Shown: positions 7,902 through 17,130 of the stretch, in pieces | Layout: each line of letters begins with the position of its first letter | Numbering within the stretch: position 1 is the first letter of the stretch | NCBI GenBank assembly: GCA_035555315.1 | Contig: DATMGU010000080.1 | Location: 1 to 49,674 of the forward strand | Direction: 5' to 3' | Origin: DATMGU01 sp035555315 | Lineage (GTDB): Bacteria > Pseudomonadota > Alphaproteobacteria > ATCC43930 > CGMCC-115725 | Length of the DNA: 49,674 nucleotides | Notes under the pieces: model-generated | What the model saw: only the letters and a program-made list of their open reading frames with translations | Told to the model about the DNA's origin: nothing | Databases searched by the model: none | Program-made: the position numbers and the translations under genes

Positions 7902-9107
7902 TTAATCGGGCAGGCTGTTCAGCAGCGGCAATTTGCGCTCGACCAGCCGCGCCCAGAGGCTGGCTCCCAGCGGCAGGATCTCGTCGTTGAAATCATAGGC
8001 CGGGTTGTGCAGCTCGCAGCCCGGGCGCTTGCCATTGCCGATGTTGATGAAGGCGCCGGGGCGCTGGCCCAGCATGAACGAGAAATCCTCCGAGCCCATC
8101 ACCAGGTCGTGGTTGCGGTCGACATTCGCCTCGCCGACCAGCTCCGCCGCGACGTCCGCGATGGCGGCGGTCTCGTCCGCGTTGTTCGACAAGGGATCGA
8201 ACAACACCCGGAAATCCAGCTCGGCCGTGGCGCCGAAGCCGGCGGCGATGCCGGTTGCCAGGCGGCGCATATTGTCTTCGATCAGCGCCATCGTCTCTCG
8301 GGTGAAGGCACGCGCCGTGCCGCGCAGGAAGGCCTGCTGGGGAATGACGTTATAGGCGTCGCCGCCATCGATCCGCGTCACACTCACCACCGCCGTGTCG
8401 ACCGGCTTCACATTGCGCGAGACGATCGATTGCAGAGCCGCACCGATATGACAGGCGGTCAGGACGGGATCGACGCTGATCTCCGGTCGCGCGCCATGGC
8501 CGCCGCAGCCATTGATCGTGATGTCGAAAAATGCCCCGCCGGCCATCATGGCGCCCGGTCGGATGCAGAACTGGCCGACCGGCAGGCCCGGGCGGTTATG
8601 CATGCCGAACACGACATCGCAGGGAAACCGATCGAACAACCCGTCCGCCAGCATCGCCTTGGCACCGCCCAGGCCTTCCTCGGCAGGTTGGAAGATGAAA
8701 TGCACCGTGCCGTCGAAATTGCGGGTCTCCGCCAAATAGCGCGCGGCACCCAGCAGCATGGTGCTGTGCCCATCATGACCGCAGGCGTGCATGCGGCCGG
8801 GGTTCTGCGACCGGTGGCCGAACTCGTTGACCTCCTGCATCGGCAGCGCGTCCATATCGGCGCGCAGGCCGATCGTGCGCTTGCCATCGCCCATGCGTAG
8901 CGTCCCGACGACGCCGGTCTTGCCGACTCCCCGGACCACCTCGCAGCCGAACGCAGTCAGCTTTTCGGCCACCAGATCGGCTGTCCGATGTTCCTCGAAG
9001 CCGATTTCGGGATGAGCATGGATATCGCGCCGCCACTCGGTCAGCTCGTCGTGAAAACCCTTGATGCGATCGATCACTTGCACGGCGCGCCCTCGTTCCC
9101 AATCCAT
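7902..9107 (-). CDS. M20 family metallopeptidase / N-acyl-amino-acid amidohydrolase
   Basis: A 401-residue member of the M20D (hippurate hydrolase/IAA-amino acid hydrolase-like) family, cleaving N-acyl amino acids with a metal centre. Visible motifs: RRDIHAHPEIGFEE at the N-terminus, RADMDALPM, the metal site MHACGHDGH, FQPAEE, a His in MHNRPG, and the dimerisation-domain GGHGARPE. It is convergent with the DUF4188 gene (12 bases apart). A GTG at 9083 is an alternative start. Confidence 0.92.
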   Translation of the reverse strand: MDWERGRAVQVIDRIKGFHDELTEWRRDIHAHPEIGFEEHRTADLVAEKLTAFGCEVVRGVGKTGVVGTLRMGDGKRTIGLRADMDALPMQEVNEFGHRSQNPGRMHACGHDGHSTMLLGAARYLAETRNFDGTVHFIFQPAEEGLGGAKAMLADGLFDRFPCDVVFGMHNRPGLPVGQFCIRPGAMMAGGAFFDITINGCGGHGARPEISVDPVLTACHIGAALQSIVSRNVKPVDTAVVSVTRIDGGDAYNVIPQQAFLRGTARAFTRETMALIEDNMRRLATGIAAGFGATAELDFRVLFDPLSNNADETAAIADVAAELVGEANVDRNHDLVMGSEDFSFMLGQRPGAFINIGNGKRPGCELHNPAYDFNDEILPLGASLWARLVERKLPLLNSLPD

Positions 9108-9254
9108 AAGCTCGCATCACTATGTCGAACCGGCGGACAGCCTGCAACCGGGTGGGCGCTGTCATGTGGGCGCCGTCTCTGGTTCGCTCGCTCGAAATCC
9201 ACTAGCTTCGCCCCATGACACGGGCTTTCCCCACGCATATTTCAGGCAGTCATC

Positions 9255-10148
9255 GTGGCTACGGAGCTTAGCGGCGGGGTTTGGCGGCGAGTGGTCGAGC
9301 ATGCCGCCGCCGCCGCGCTGGCCGGGTTGATGGCGGTGTTCGCCGCTTTGCCCGTCGATTGGGCGTCCGCCGTGGGCGGCGCCATCGGCCGGACGATTGG
9401 GCCGCGCCTGGGTGTCTCCCGGCGCGCGCTGCGTCATCTGAGGCTGGCCCTGCCGGTGAATGATGCTGGTGAGCAGCAGCGGATCTTGCGGGCCATGTGG
9501 GACAACCTCGGCCGCTCCATGGCGGAATACCCGCATCTCGTCACCATCTGCGCCCCCGGATCCGACCGGGTCGAAATCGTCAACGGCGATATCCTGACCA
9601 GCATGGCCGGCAGCGGCCGGGCGGGGATCGTCTTTGGCGGCCATTTCGGCAATTGGGAGGTCGGACCGTGGATGATTCATCAACTGGTCGGCCCGTCACT
9701 GATGTCGGTCTACCGCGCCGTCAACAATCCATCGGTCGATCGGCTGTTGCGCCGCTTCAGGGGAGACCGTCGGGAGGTGCCCAAAGGGGCCGAGGGCGGC
9801 CGCGAGCTGCTGCGCCATCTGCGCAACGGCAAGCATCTCGGCATACTGGTCGATCAGAAGCTGAATGACGGCATCGCCGTGCCGTTCTTTCATCGGGACG
9901 CGATGACGGCACCGGCGATCGCCCGCTTCGCCCTGCGGTTCGGCTGCCCACTGGTGCCGGCGCGCCTCGAACGGCTGGCCGGTGCGCGGTTTCGCATCAC
10001 CGTCCTGCCGCCGGTGCCGGTGATCGACACCGGTGATGCCGTGGCCGACACGTTGACGATCATGACCACGATCAACGGGTTGATCGAAGACTGGGTTCGG
10101 GCCCGACCCGAACAATGGCTCTGGCTGCATCGGCGCTGGCCCGACTGA
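9255..10148 (+). CDS. Lauroyl/myristoyl (LpxL-like) lysophospholipid acyltransferase
   Basis: A 297-residue membrane-associated acyltransferase of the LpxL/HtrB family, which adds secondary acyl chains to lipid A. A hydrophobic N-terminal segment (residues about 15-35) would anchor it; the catalytic HX4E motif is in FGGHFGNWE, and the C-terminus has the typical PEQWLWLHRRW. It starts at a GTG. Its acyl-chain choice cannot be told from sequence. Confidence 0.9.
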   Translation: MATELSGGVWRRVVEHAAAAALAGLMAVFAALPVDWASAVGGAIGRTIGPRLGVSRRALRHLRLALPVNDAGEQQRILRAMWDNLGRSMAEYPHLVTICAPGSDRVEIVNGDILTSMAGSGRAGIVFGGHFGNWEVGPWMIHQLVGPSLMSVYRAVNNPSVDRLLRRFRGDRREVPKGAEGGRELLRHLRNGKHLGILVDQKLNDGIAVPFFHRDAMTAPAIARFALRFGCPLVPARLERLAGARFRITVLPPVPVIDTGDAVADTLTIMTTINGLIEDWVRARPEQWLWLHRRWPD

Positions 10149-10199
10149 TCGATTGGCCTACCTGACCCGGCCCACCTGATCTGACGACTTAATCCGCGT

Positions 10200-10661
10200 T
10201 CAGGGTTTGCCTTTGGGCTTCGGGGTCGGAACGTCGTCAGCGGCCACGCAGCTTTTCTCATAGGCCGCGTTCTGCGAAGCGTAGCTCGCTTGGGTTTTCT
10301 GCAGGTCGGGTGCCAGATTGTCTGTCAGATCCTTCGACTGCGTCTGATATCGGTCGAACAGTTTTTTGTAATCGGCCTGCGCCGCGGCATCGCTCCCCAT
10401 GGCGGTGCGCTTTTGATTGAGCTGGATATACATATCGGCCAGTTGCTTGTTCCGCTGGTCGATCGCGCTGCTCTTTTGACCGATCGCGCCGAACAGCTTT
10501 TGGAGGGCCGCGTAATCGGCGGCACATTTCTCGAAGCTTTCGCTCTGCTTGGCGGCCGGCGGCGGCGCTGCGAGCGCGGGCGATGCCATCGCCACGACCG
10601 CGATGACGGCGGCCAGCCACGGCATCCGGCGGATTCCGTGGCGCATGGTCGCTGCTCGCAT
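10200..10661 (-). CDS. Secreted coiled-coil protein of unknown function
   Basis: A 153-residue protein with a signal peptide ending in ASPALA-A near residue 31, so probably periplasmic. The mature part is rich in Gln, Lys and Ala and looks like a helical coiled coil, bounded by two cysteines (FEKCAADY and EKSCVA) that could form a disulfide. The C-terminus is a Lys/Pro tail. The start at 10661 is preferred because GAAAGGG lies 9 bases before it; a more upstream ATG (10679) has no such site. I do not recognise a family. Confidence 0.7.
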   Translation of the reverse strand: MRAATMRHGIRRMPWLAAVIAVVAMASPALAAPPPAAKQSESFEKCAADYAALQKLFGAIGQKSSAIDQRNKQLADMYIQLNQKRTAMGSDAAAQADYKKLFDRYQTQSKDLTDNLAPDLQKTQASYASQNAAYEKSCVAADDVPTPKPKGKP

Positions 10662-10965
10662 GGTGAAGAACCCTTTCATCGTCCATGTTGGGTGCGCCGC
10701 ACCATGCGGGCCCGCAGGCTGGGCTTCCTTAGCCGAACTGCGCGCGAGCGCCAAGCGGAACTCGCCGGGAACAAGCCTCGCCACGGCCCGTGTTCCGTTG
10801 GCGCAATGCAGCCTCCGCGTTGGCGGCGGTATTGGCGTCTCGCCGGTCCGCTTGTCGATGTGCTAGAACCGCTGCTGATTTACCACCATTCTTGGCGGCA
10901 AAACCGATTCCGGACGGGGTCGATGCCGTCTGGTCATCCCGTCTTGAACAATTGCAAGGGCTCTA
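10662..10965. other. Divergent intergenic region before infA
   Basis: About 300 bases between two divergent genes. AAGGG five bases before the infA ATG is its ribosome binding site. I see no convincing -35/-10 pair, terminator or structured RNA. Frames open across part of this stretch have no recognisable protein. Confidence 0.5.
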
Positions 10966-11184
10966 ATGGCGAAAGAGGATCTTATCGAGTTTTCGGGAAC
11001 GGTCAGCGAATTGCTTCCGAATGCCATGTTCCGCGTCAAGCTCGACAACAACCATGAAGTGCTGGCGCACACCTCCGGCAAGATGCGCAAGAACCGTATC
11101 CGCGTGCTGGCGGGCGACCGGGTCAATGTGGAGATGACACCTTACGATCTCAGCAAAGGCCGCATCACGTTCCGGTTCAAGTAG
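10966..11184 (+). CDS. infA: Translation initiation factor IF-1
   Basis: A 72-residue OB-fold protein covering the A site of the 30S subunit during initiation. It matches IF-1 along its whole length: MAKEDLIEFSGTV, the LPNAMFRV turn, HTSGKMRKNRIRVLAGDRV, and the end KGRITFRFK. It heads the infA-maf-RNase E/G-yacG group. Confidence 0.99.
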   Translation: MAKEDLIEFSGTVSELLPNAMFRVKLDNNHEVLAHTSGKMRKNRIRVLAGDRVNVEMTPYDLSKGRITFRFK

Positions 11185-11219
11185 CCATATGACGCCCGGG
11201 GCGCCGTGCCAGGGACGAC

Positions 11220-11804
11220 GTGACCGACCATAGGCTGGTCCTGGCCTCGTCATCGCCGCGCCGCGCCGATTTGCTGACCCAGATCGGTTTTCCGCCCGAT
11301 GTCATCGATCCGGCCGATATCGACGAGACGCCCGGCGCCGACGAGACCGCCGAACGCCATGCCGAGCGGCTGGCCGTCGAAAAGGCGCTGATGGTGGCTC
11401 AACGCCACGCTGGTTGCTTCGTTCTGGCCGCGGACACCGTGGTCGCCTGTGGCCGGCGTATGCTGCCCAAGACCGAGGATGAGGCGGCGGCGCGGCGCTA
11501 TCTGGAACTGCTATCCGGTCGTCGCCATCGGGTGCATGGCGGGGTGGCGCTGATCGATCCGGCCGGGCGGGTATCGGTCCGGCGCGTGCAGACGGCGGTC
11601 ACCTTCAAGCGGCTGTCGACGATCGAGGTCGATTGGTACATCGCGTCGGGCGAATGGCGCGGCAAGGGTGGCGGCTATGCGATCCAGGGCCTGGCCGCAC
11701 GGTTTGTGCGCGCGCTCGGCGGCTCCTATTCCAATGTGGTCGGCCTGCCGCTGTTCGAGACCACCCAATTGCTGACCGGCGCCGGCTTCCGGCGCGGCGG
11801 CTGA
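11220..11804 (+). CDS. maf: Maf family nucleoside triphosphate pyrophosphatase
   Basis: Maf proteins hydrolyse dTTP, UTP and modified nucleotides to monophosphates. The 194-residue sequence has the LASSSPRRADLL phosphate-binding start, AADTVV with the catalytic Asp, and the C-terminal GGSYSNVVGLPL motif. It begins at a GTG 35 bases after infA. Confidence 0.95.
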   Translation: MTDHRLVLASSSPRRADLLTQIGFPPDVIDPADIDETPGADETAERHAERLAVEKALMVAQRHAGCFVLAADTVVACGRRMLPKTEDEAAARRYLELLSGRRHRVHGGVALIDPAGRVSVRRVQTAVTFKRLSTIEVDWYIASGEWRGKGGGYAIQGLAARFVRALGGSYSNVVGLPLFETTQLLTGAGFRRGG

Positions 11805-11814
11805 TCCCTCCCTG

Positions 11815-13233
11815 ATGACGGCGGCACCGCTGCCCAGATCGCATCTGCCCAAGACGCTCTTGGTCGAGCTGACCCCGGGCGAGGGGCGCGCGGCGCTGCT
11901 GGCGGGAACTGAGCCGATTGAGGTTTGGCACCACCGCGCCTTGGGTGACAGCCTGATCGGTGCGGTGTTCCTGGGCCGCGTCGTCCGGCTGTTGCCATCG
12001 CTGCCCGGCGCCTTCGTCGAGATCGGCGCCGGCCGGCCGGCTTTCCTCGACGGCATCACGGGCTTGACCGAAGGGCAGGCGGTGGTTGTCCAGGGGGTCA
12101 AGGACGCCTATGCCGACAAGGCCGCCGAGGTGACCAGGGCGCTGTCCTTCGAAGGGCGATTGGCAGTCTGGACACAAGGCCGCCCCGGGATCGCCGTGTC
12201 GCGCCGGATGGCGCCGGACGAGCGCGCGCGACTCTCCACGATCTTGGCCTCGCTGGTCGGGCCGGGCGAGGGGGTCGTGCTGCGTAGCCATGCCGAAGGC
12301 GCCACGGCCGACGCCCTCTCGGAAGAAGTGACGGCCTTGCGCGCGGTGGCTGTGGCCATCGACGAGGCGGCATCGCGCGCCGTCCCGCCAGCCCGGCTGG
12401 ACCGGCCGCCCTCCGCGTTGGAACGATTGCTGGCACTCGCCCAGGCCAACCGGCCTGGCCGGATCATCCTGGACGACGCGGCGGCGTTGCCGATCGCCAG
12501 ACGGCTGGCGTCCTCCCAGACGATCGAGGCGGAACCACCCGGCCTGTTCGCGCGCTATGATGTCGAGGCCGCGATCGACGAGGCGCTGGAGCCGGTCGTC
12601 GCCTTGCCCGGCGGCGGCTCGCTGGTTATCGAGGCGACCACTGCGCTGATCGCGATCGACGTCAATCTGGGCGCCGCGGCCGGTGGCCGGGGGCGCGCCG
12701 CCGAGGCGGTCCTGGCGACCAACCTCGCGGCGGCGGTGGCGGTGGCGCGCGCGCTGCGGCTGCGCAACCTCGCCGGGTCGATCATCGTCGATTTCGTCTC
12801 GATGCGCAGCCGCGAGCATCGACAGCAGGTGCGGGACGCCCTCGCCGCCGCGGTCGCGGATGACCCCATGGCGGTCGATGTACTGGGCTGGACCCGGCTT
12901 GGCCATGTCGAGCTGACGCGGCGGCGCGGCTTGCCGTCGCTCGCCGATATGCTGCTGGATGACGTCCCGCAGGGGCGTCGGCGCAGTGCCCTGACCGTGG
13001 CGCTGGCGGCGCTACGGGCGCTGGCCCATGGTTCGGCACCGGCCGGGCCGCTCGATCTGCGTGTGGCGCCGGCCGTCGCCGCCGTGCTGGAGGGCCGCGC
13101 GGCCCCGTTCCTCGCCGATGCCGCCCGGCGCGCAGGGCGTTCGGTGACGGTGGTGGCCGATGCCTCTCACCCCCATGAGAGCTTCGACATCGCGCCCCGG
13201 CTTTCCCACCTACCCCGGCTTCCCCACCTATAA
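11815..13233 (+). CDS. Ribonuclease E/G family protein
   Basis: A 472-residue RNase E/G-type endonuclease acting on single-stranded RNA in rRNA processing and mRNA decay. The catalytic aspartates lie in LIAIDVNLG and IIVDFVSM, the two conserved sites of the DNase I-like subdomain. It is short, with no long RNase E scaffold, and is RNase G-like. The canonical zinc-link cysteines are not obvious. The end consists of a duplicated hexapeptide (PRLSHL/PRLPHL). It follows maf by 10 bases. Confidence 0.88.
   Translation: MTAAPLPRSHLPKTLLVELTPGEGRAALLAGTEPIEVWHHRALGDSLIGAVFLGRVVRLLPSLPGAFVEIGAGRPAFLDGITGLTEGQAVVVQGVKDAYADKAAEVTRALSFEGRLAVWTQGRPGIAVSRRMAPDERARLSTILASLVGPGEGVVLRSHAEGATADALSEEVTALRAVAVAIDEAASRAVPPARLDRPPSALERLLALAQANRPGRIILDDAAALPIARRLASSQTIEAEPPGLFARYDVEAAIDEALEPVVALPGGGSLVIEATTALIAIDVNLGAAAGGRGRAAEAVLATNLAAAVAVARALRLRNLAGSIIVDFVSMRSREHRQQVRDALAAAVADDPMAVDVLGWTRLGHVELTRRRGLPSLADMLLDDVPQGRRRSALTVALAALRALAHGSAPAGPLDLRVAPAVAAVLEGRAAPFLADAARRAGRSVTVVADASHPHESFDIAPRLSHLPRLPHL
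13195..13230 (+). repeat. Tandem 18-bp duplication at the end of the RNase E/G gene
   Basis: CCCCGGCTTTCCCACCTA (13195-13212) is followed directly by CCCCGGCTTCCCCACCTA (13213-13230), one mismatch, then the stop codon. It adds six residues to the C-terminus in frame. Confidence 0.9.
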
Positions 13234-13266
13234 GACGGCGTCACCCTAGGAGAGCACCGTTCCATC

Positions 13267-13443
13267 ATGTCTTCTGGCAAACCCTGTCCGATCTGCGGCA
13301 AGCCCGCCGATGAAAAGCGTGTGCCGTTCTGTTCGCGCCGCTGCGCCGATATCGATCTCGGCCGCTGGTTGAAGGGCGTCTACGCCGTCCCGACCGACGA
13401 GGCGCCGGACGAACCGCCAGCCGCCGAGCAGAAGGAAAACTGA
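13267..13443 (+). CDS. yacG: DNA gyrase inhibitor YacG (zinc-binding)
   Basis: A 58-residue protein with the YacG zinc site CPICGK ... PFCSRRCADIDLGRWL and an acidic tail. In E. coli YacG binds the GyrB C-terminal domain. The gene ends the infA-maf-RNase group, and its stop is one base from the end of the convergent thioredoxin-like gene, leaving no room for a terminator. Confidence 0.93.
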   Translation: MSSGKPCPICGKPADEKRVPFCSRRCADIDLGRWLKGVYAVPTDEAPDEPPAAEQKEN

Positions 13444-13444
13444 G

Positions 13445-14065
13445 CTAACCCTTCGGGGGTGGCGCATCGGTGGCGCCGCCGCCTTGCTGTTGTGCCCAGT
13501 CGATCAGCCGGCCGACCTCCGGGCTCGTCCAGTCGGTACCGCCCTCCAGGCGACCCAACTCCCTTCCATCCCGGTCGAGCAGCAGCGTGGTCGGCAGGCC
13601 GCGGATCTTCAGCGCCTGACCGATGGCGGATTTCGGATCCAGATAGCGGCCGAGATGGGCCAGCTGATATTTTTCGAAGAACGGATCGACGACGGCGCTG
13701 CCCTGCCGGTCCTCGGAGATCGTCACGACGGCGAAAGTCGTGCCGCCTTTCACCTGCTGCAGCCGGTCGAGCGATGGCATTTCGTGGACGCAAGGCGCGC
13801 ACCAGGTCGCCCAGAGATTGACCAGCGTGGCGTGGCCCTTGAAGCTTGCCAGAGTGACCGGAGCACCACTCGAATCGGTGAATTCAGCGACGGGTGCTGA
13901 CACCGGCGGGTCCGTGGCGATAAACTTGCCGATCGAGCCGCTTACCAGCGGTGCTTCGGCGACGGCGCTCCCGACGGGCGCCACCCCGGACCACAGCAGA
14001 GCGGCACCGATCGCAACCGCGCCGATCACACTGGGGATCCCGAGTTTTATGAACGACCGCCTCAT
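13445..14065 (-). CDS. TlpA-like thiol:disulfide oxidoreductase
   Basis: A 206-residue membrane-anchored periplasmic thioredoxin-fold protein. An N-terminal hydrophobic segment (residues about 10-30) anchors it; the redox motif is WCAPC in NLWATWCAPCVHEMPSL, and RGLPTTLLLDRDG is the cis-Pro loop. Such proteins reduce disulfides in cytochrome c or copper-site maturation. The start at 14065 has GGGAG upstream. It is divergent from argH. Confidence 0.9.
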   Translation of the reverse strand: MRRSFIKLGIPSVIGAVAIGAALLWSGVAPVGSAVAEAPLVSGSIGKFIATDPPVSAPVAEFTDSSGAPVTLASFKGHATLVNLWATWCAPCVHEMPSLDRLQQVKGGTTFAVVTISEDRQGSAVVDPFFEKYQLAHLGRYLDPKSAIGQALKIRGLPTTLLLDRDGRELGRLEGGTDWTSPEVGRLIDWAQQQGGGATDAPPPKG

Positions 14066-14134
14066 ACGCTTACCGCTCCCGATCAACTGGCGCATGGCAC
14101 CGTCCGGTTTCGACCTCGCGCGCGTGAGCTTCCC

Positions 14135-15577
14135 ATGACGACGCGGGACACGTCGGCGCAGACTGCCCCCAACGCGGCGGCCTCGCAAGCACCCCAACAG
14201 GCCAACACCCTGTGGGGCGGGCGGTTCGAGGCCGGCATGACCGCGGTCATGGAACGCATCAACGCCTCGATCGGCTTCGACAAGCGGCTCTATGCCCAGG
14301 ATATCGCCGGCTCGAAGGCGCATGCCGAGATGCTCGCGGCGCAGGGCATCATCAAGGCTGACGATAGCGTGGCGATTTGCGCCGGGCTCGATCGGGTACT
14401 GGCGGAGATCGATAGCGGCAAATTCGAGTTCCAGACGGCACTCGAGGATATCCATATGAATGTCGAGGCGCGGCTGGCGGCGTTGATCGGTCCCGCCTCG
14501 GGGCGGTTGCACACCGCGAGGTCGCGCAACGACCAGGTTGCGACCGACATCCGGCTATGGGTGCGCGACGCGCTCGACCGGCACGACCGCCAGATGCAGG
14601 CGCTGCAGACGGCCTTGCTGGACCAGGCTGAGCGGCATGCGGCGACGGTGATGCCGGGCTATACCCATCTCCAGGCGGCCCAGCCGATCACCTTCGGCCA
14701 TCATCTGATGGCCTATGTCGAGATGCTGGGGCGGGACCGTGGCCGGTTGGCCGATTGCCGGAGCCGGCTGAACGAAAGCCCGCTCGGGGCGGCCGCCCTC
14801 GCCGGCACGTCCTTCCCGATCGACCGGCATCGCACGGCGACGGCGCTCGGTTTCGACCGGCCGATGGCGAATTCGCTGGATGCCGTCGCCGATCGGGATT
14901 TCGCGCTCGAATTCATGGCGGCGGCGGCGATCACCGCGATGCATCTCTCCCGGCTGGCCGAGGAGATGGTGATCTGGACGACCGATGCCTTCCGGTTCGT
15001 CAGCCTGGGCGACGGGTACACCACGGGCAGCTCGATCATGCCGCAAAAGCGCAACCCGGACGCGGCCGAACTGGTGCGGGCGAAATCCGGCCGGATCATC
15101 GGCGCGCTGGTCGGCTTACTGGTCGTCATGAAGGGCCTGCCGCTGACCTATGGCAAGGATATGCAGGAGGACAAGGAGCCGGTCTTCGAGGTGTCGGACA
15201 CGCTGGAACTGTCGCTGGCGGCGATGACCGGGATGGTGGTCGATCTCGTCGCGGATCCGGCGGCGATGCGGGTGGCGACGATGCGCGGCTTCATTACAGC
15301 GACCGATCTCGCCGATTGGCTGGTGCGCGAATTGGGGCTGCCGTTCCGTCAGGCGCATCATGTCACCGGCGCCCTGGTGAAACGCGCCGAGCAACTCGGC
15401 TGCGGCCTTGCCGACCTGCCGCTGGCGGAGATGCAAGCGGTCGAGCCCGGCATCACCGACGATGTCGCCAAGGTGCTGACCGTCGATCGGTCGGTCGAAA
15501 GCCGGACCAGCTATGGCGGTACGGCACCCCTGCGGGTACGCGAGGCGATCGCCGCCGCGCGGGGGCGCTTCCTGTGA
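14135..15577 (+). CDS. argH: Argininosuccinate lyase
   Basis: ArgH splits argininosuccinate into arginine and fumarate. The 480-residue length includes a short extra N-terminal tail before TLWGGRF. The fumarase-superfamily signature GSSIMPQKRNPD with the catalytic serine is intact, as are TARSRNDQVATD and PGYTHLQAAQP. The stop overlaps the GTG of the lptM-like gene. Confidence 0.98.
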   Translation: MTTRDTSAQTAPNAAASQAPQQANTLWGGRFEAGMTAVMERINASIGFDKRLYAQDIAGSKAHAEMLAAQGIIKADDSVAICAGLDRVLAEIDSGKFEFQTALEDIHMNVEARLAALIGPASGRLHTARSRNDQVATDIRLWVRDALDRHDRQMQALQTALLDQAERHAATVMPGYTHLQAAQPITFGHHLMAYVEMLGRDRGRLADCRSRLNESPLGAAALAGTSFPIDRHRTATALGFDRPMANSLDAVADRDFALEFMAAAAITAMHLSRLAEEMVIWTTDAFRFVSLGDGYTTGSSIMPQKRNPDAAELVRAKSGRIIGALVGLLVVMKGLPLTYGKDMQEDKEPVFEVSDTLELSLAAMTGMVVDLVADPAAMRVATMRGFITATDLADWLVRELGLPFRQAHHVTGALVKRAEQLGCGLADLPLAEMQAVEPGITDDVAKVLTVDRSVESRTSYGGTAPLRVREAIAAARGRFL

Positions 15578-15807
15578 GATCCGTATTAAGGGTTTGGCGG
15601 CCCGGCGCGATGCTCGTTATGGCCGTGCTGGCGCTCGGTCTGGCCGGCTGCGGCAAGAAGGGGGCGCCACGGGCGGATGTGGCGCCGGGGACGACCCTCG
15701 TTTATCCGCGGGTCTATCCGGATCCGGCGGGCCAGTCGACGGAGCCGCGAGACGCCACCAAGCCGTCCGTTCCCCAGCAAGCCCCTCTCCCGCCGGAAAT
15801 GGAATGA
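15574..15807 (+). CDS. lptM: Small lipoprotein (LptM/YifL-like)
   Basis: A 77-residue lipoprotein: hydrophobic segment then the lipobox LAGC, followed by GKKGAP. This GC-G-K-K-G-x-P start and the position between argH and lysA match LptM (YifL), which in E. coli assists maturation of the LPS translocon LptDE. The GTG overlaps the argH stop and the stop overlaps the lysA start, so three genes are coupled. An internal ATG at 15610 would give a shorter signal peptide. Naming rests mainly on position and lipobox context. Confidence 0.7.
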   Translation: MRSVLRVWRPGAMLVMAVLALGLAGCGKKGAPRADVAPGTTLVYPRVYPDPAGQSTEPRDATKPSVPQQAPLPPEME

Positions 15808-17093
15808 CCGAGATGGGGGATTTCGCCTATCGCCAGGGATCGCTGCATGCCGAGGCGGTGCCGATCGAGACCATCGCCGCATCGGTGGGCACTCCGTTTT
15901 ACTGCTATTCCCGCGCGGGGATCGAGCGGCGGTACCTCGCCTACGCGGCGGCCTTCGCCGGTCAGGATGCGCGGATCTGCTACGCCCTGAAGGCGAACTC
16001 CAATCTCGCGGTGATCGCGACCCTGGCGCGTCTTGGCGCGGGGGCCGATGTGGTCTCGGAAGGCGAGCTGCGCCGCGCGCTCGCCGGCGGCGTGCCGCCT
16101 GACCGCATCGTGTTTTCCGGGGTCGGCAAGCAGGCCGACGAATTGGGTTTCGCGCTCGACCAGGGGATCGCCCAGATCAACGTCGAATCCGAGCCGGAGC
16201 TCGATCTACTGAGCCGGGTCGCGGCCGCGCGCGGCGTCACCGCGGCGGTCGCTATCCGGGTCAATCCGGATGTCGACGCGCGCACCCATGCCAAGATCTC
16301 GACCGGCATGAAGGAAAACAAGTTCGGCATCGATATCGGCGTGGCGCGCCGCGTGTTCGCCCATGCGGCGGAGTTGCCGGGTATCCGACCGGTCGCCGTG
16401 GCGATGCATATCGGCTCGCAGATCACCACGCTGCACCCTTACGAGGAGGCGTTCGGCAAGCTCGCCGAGCTGGTGCGCGAGTTGCGGTCCGACGGCTTGA
16501 CGATCAGCCATGTCGATCTCGGCGGCGGCGTCGGCGTGGCCTATCGGGACGAGGCGACCTTGGACCTCGACGCCTATGCGGCGATGATCCGGCGGGTCAT
16601 CGGACCGCTCGATGTCGGGGTGACATTGGAGCCGGGACGCGTTCTTGTCGCCGAGGCGGGTGTTCTGGTCGCCAAAGTGCTCTATGTAAAACCTGGCACG
16701 ACGCGCAGCTTCGTCGTCCAGGATGCCGCGATGAACGATCTGATCCGTCCGACGCTCTACGAGGCCTATCACGAGGTCGTTCCCGTGCGGCAGCCGGAGC
16801 CTGGTCCCGAATCCGGCAACGCCGGGCATAACCAGCCGGTGTTCGATGTCGTCGGCCCGATCTGCGAAAGCGGTGATTACCTGGGCCTCGATCGGTCGCT
16901 GCCGCCCTTGGGCGAGGGCGATCTCATCGCGATCCGCACGGCCGGTGCGTATGGCGCGGTCATGAGTTCGACCTATAATAGCCGCTTGCTGGTGCCCGAG
17001 GTGATGGTCAGCGGCACCGAATTTGCGGTGATCCGGCCGCGCCAGACCTATGAAGACTTGCTGGGCCTCGATCGGATGCCCAGCTGGCTGTAA
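15804..17093 (+). CDS. lysA: Diaminopimelate decarboxylase
   Basis: LysA decarboxylates meso-diaminopimelate to L-lysine with PLP. In the 429-residue sequence Lys63 in CYALKANSN is the cofactor lysine; HIGSQI, GGGVGVAY, EPGR and the substrate-site CESGD are present. The ATG at 15804 overlaps the preceding stop; the frame is open further upstream but that part is the antisense-like continuation through argH. Confidence 0.98.
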   Translation: MTEMGDFAYRQGSLHAEAVPIETIAASVGTPFYCYSRAGIERRYLAYAAAFAGQDARICYALKANSNLAVIATLARLGAGADVVSEGELRRALAGGVPPDRIVFSGVGKQADELGFALDQGIAQINVESEPELDLLSRVAAARGVTAAVAIRVNPDVDARTHAKISTGMKENKFGIDIGVARRVFAHAAELPGIRPVAVAMHIGSQITTLHPYEEAFGKLAELVRELRSDGLTISHVDLGGGVGVAYRDEATLDLDAYAAMIRRVIGPLDVGVTLEPGRVLVAEAGVLVAKVLYVKPGTTRSFVVQDAAMNDLIRPTLYEAYHEVVPVRQPEPGPESGNAGHNQPVFDVVGPICESGDYLGLDRSLPPLGEGDLIAIRTAGAYGAVMSSTYNSRLLVPEVMVSGTEFAVIRPRQTYEDLLGLDRMPSWL

Positions 17094-17130
17094 GCGACGC
17101 CCGTCCCTCGTCCGATCCGAAGGAGGCCGC

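Noticed and set aside
11605..12906. 433-codon minus-strand frame opposite maf and the RNase E/G gene
   Set aside because: Antisense of two well-supported genes; composition is of a GC-rich shadow.
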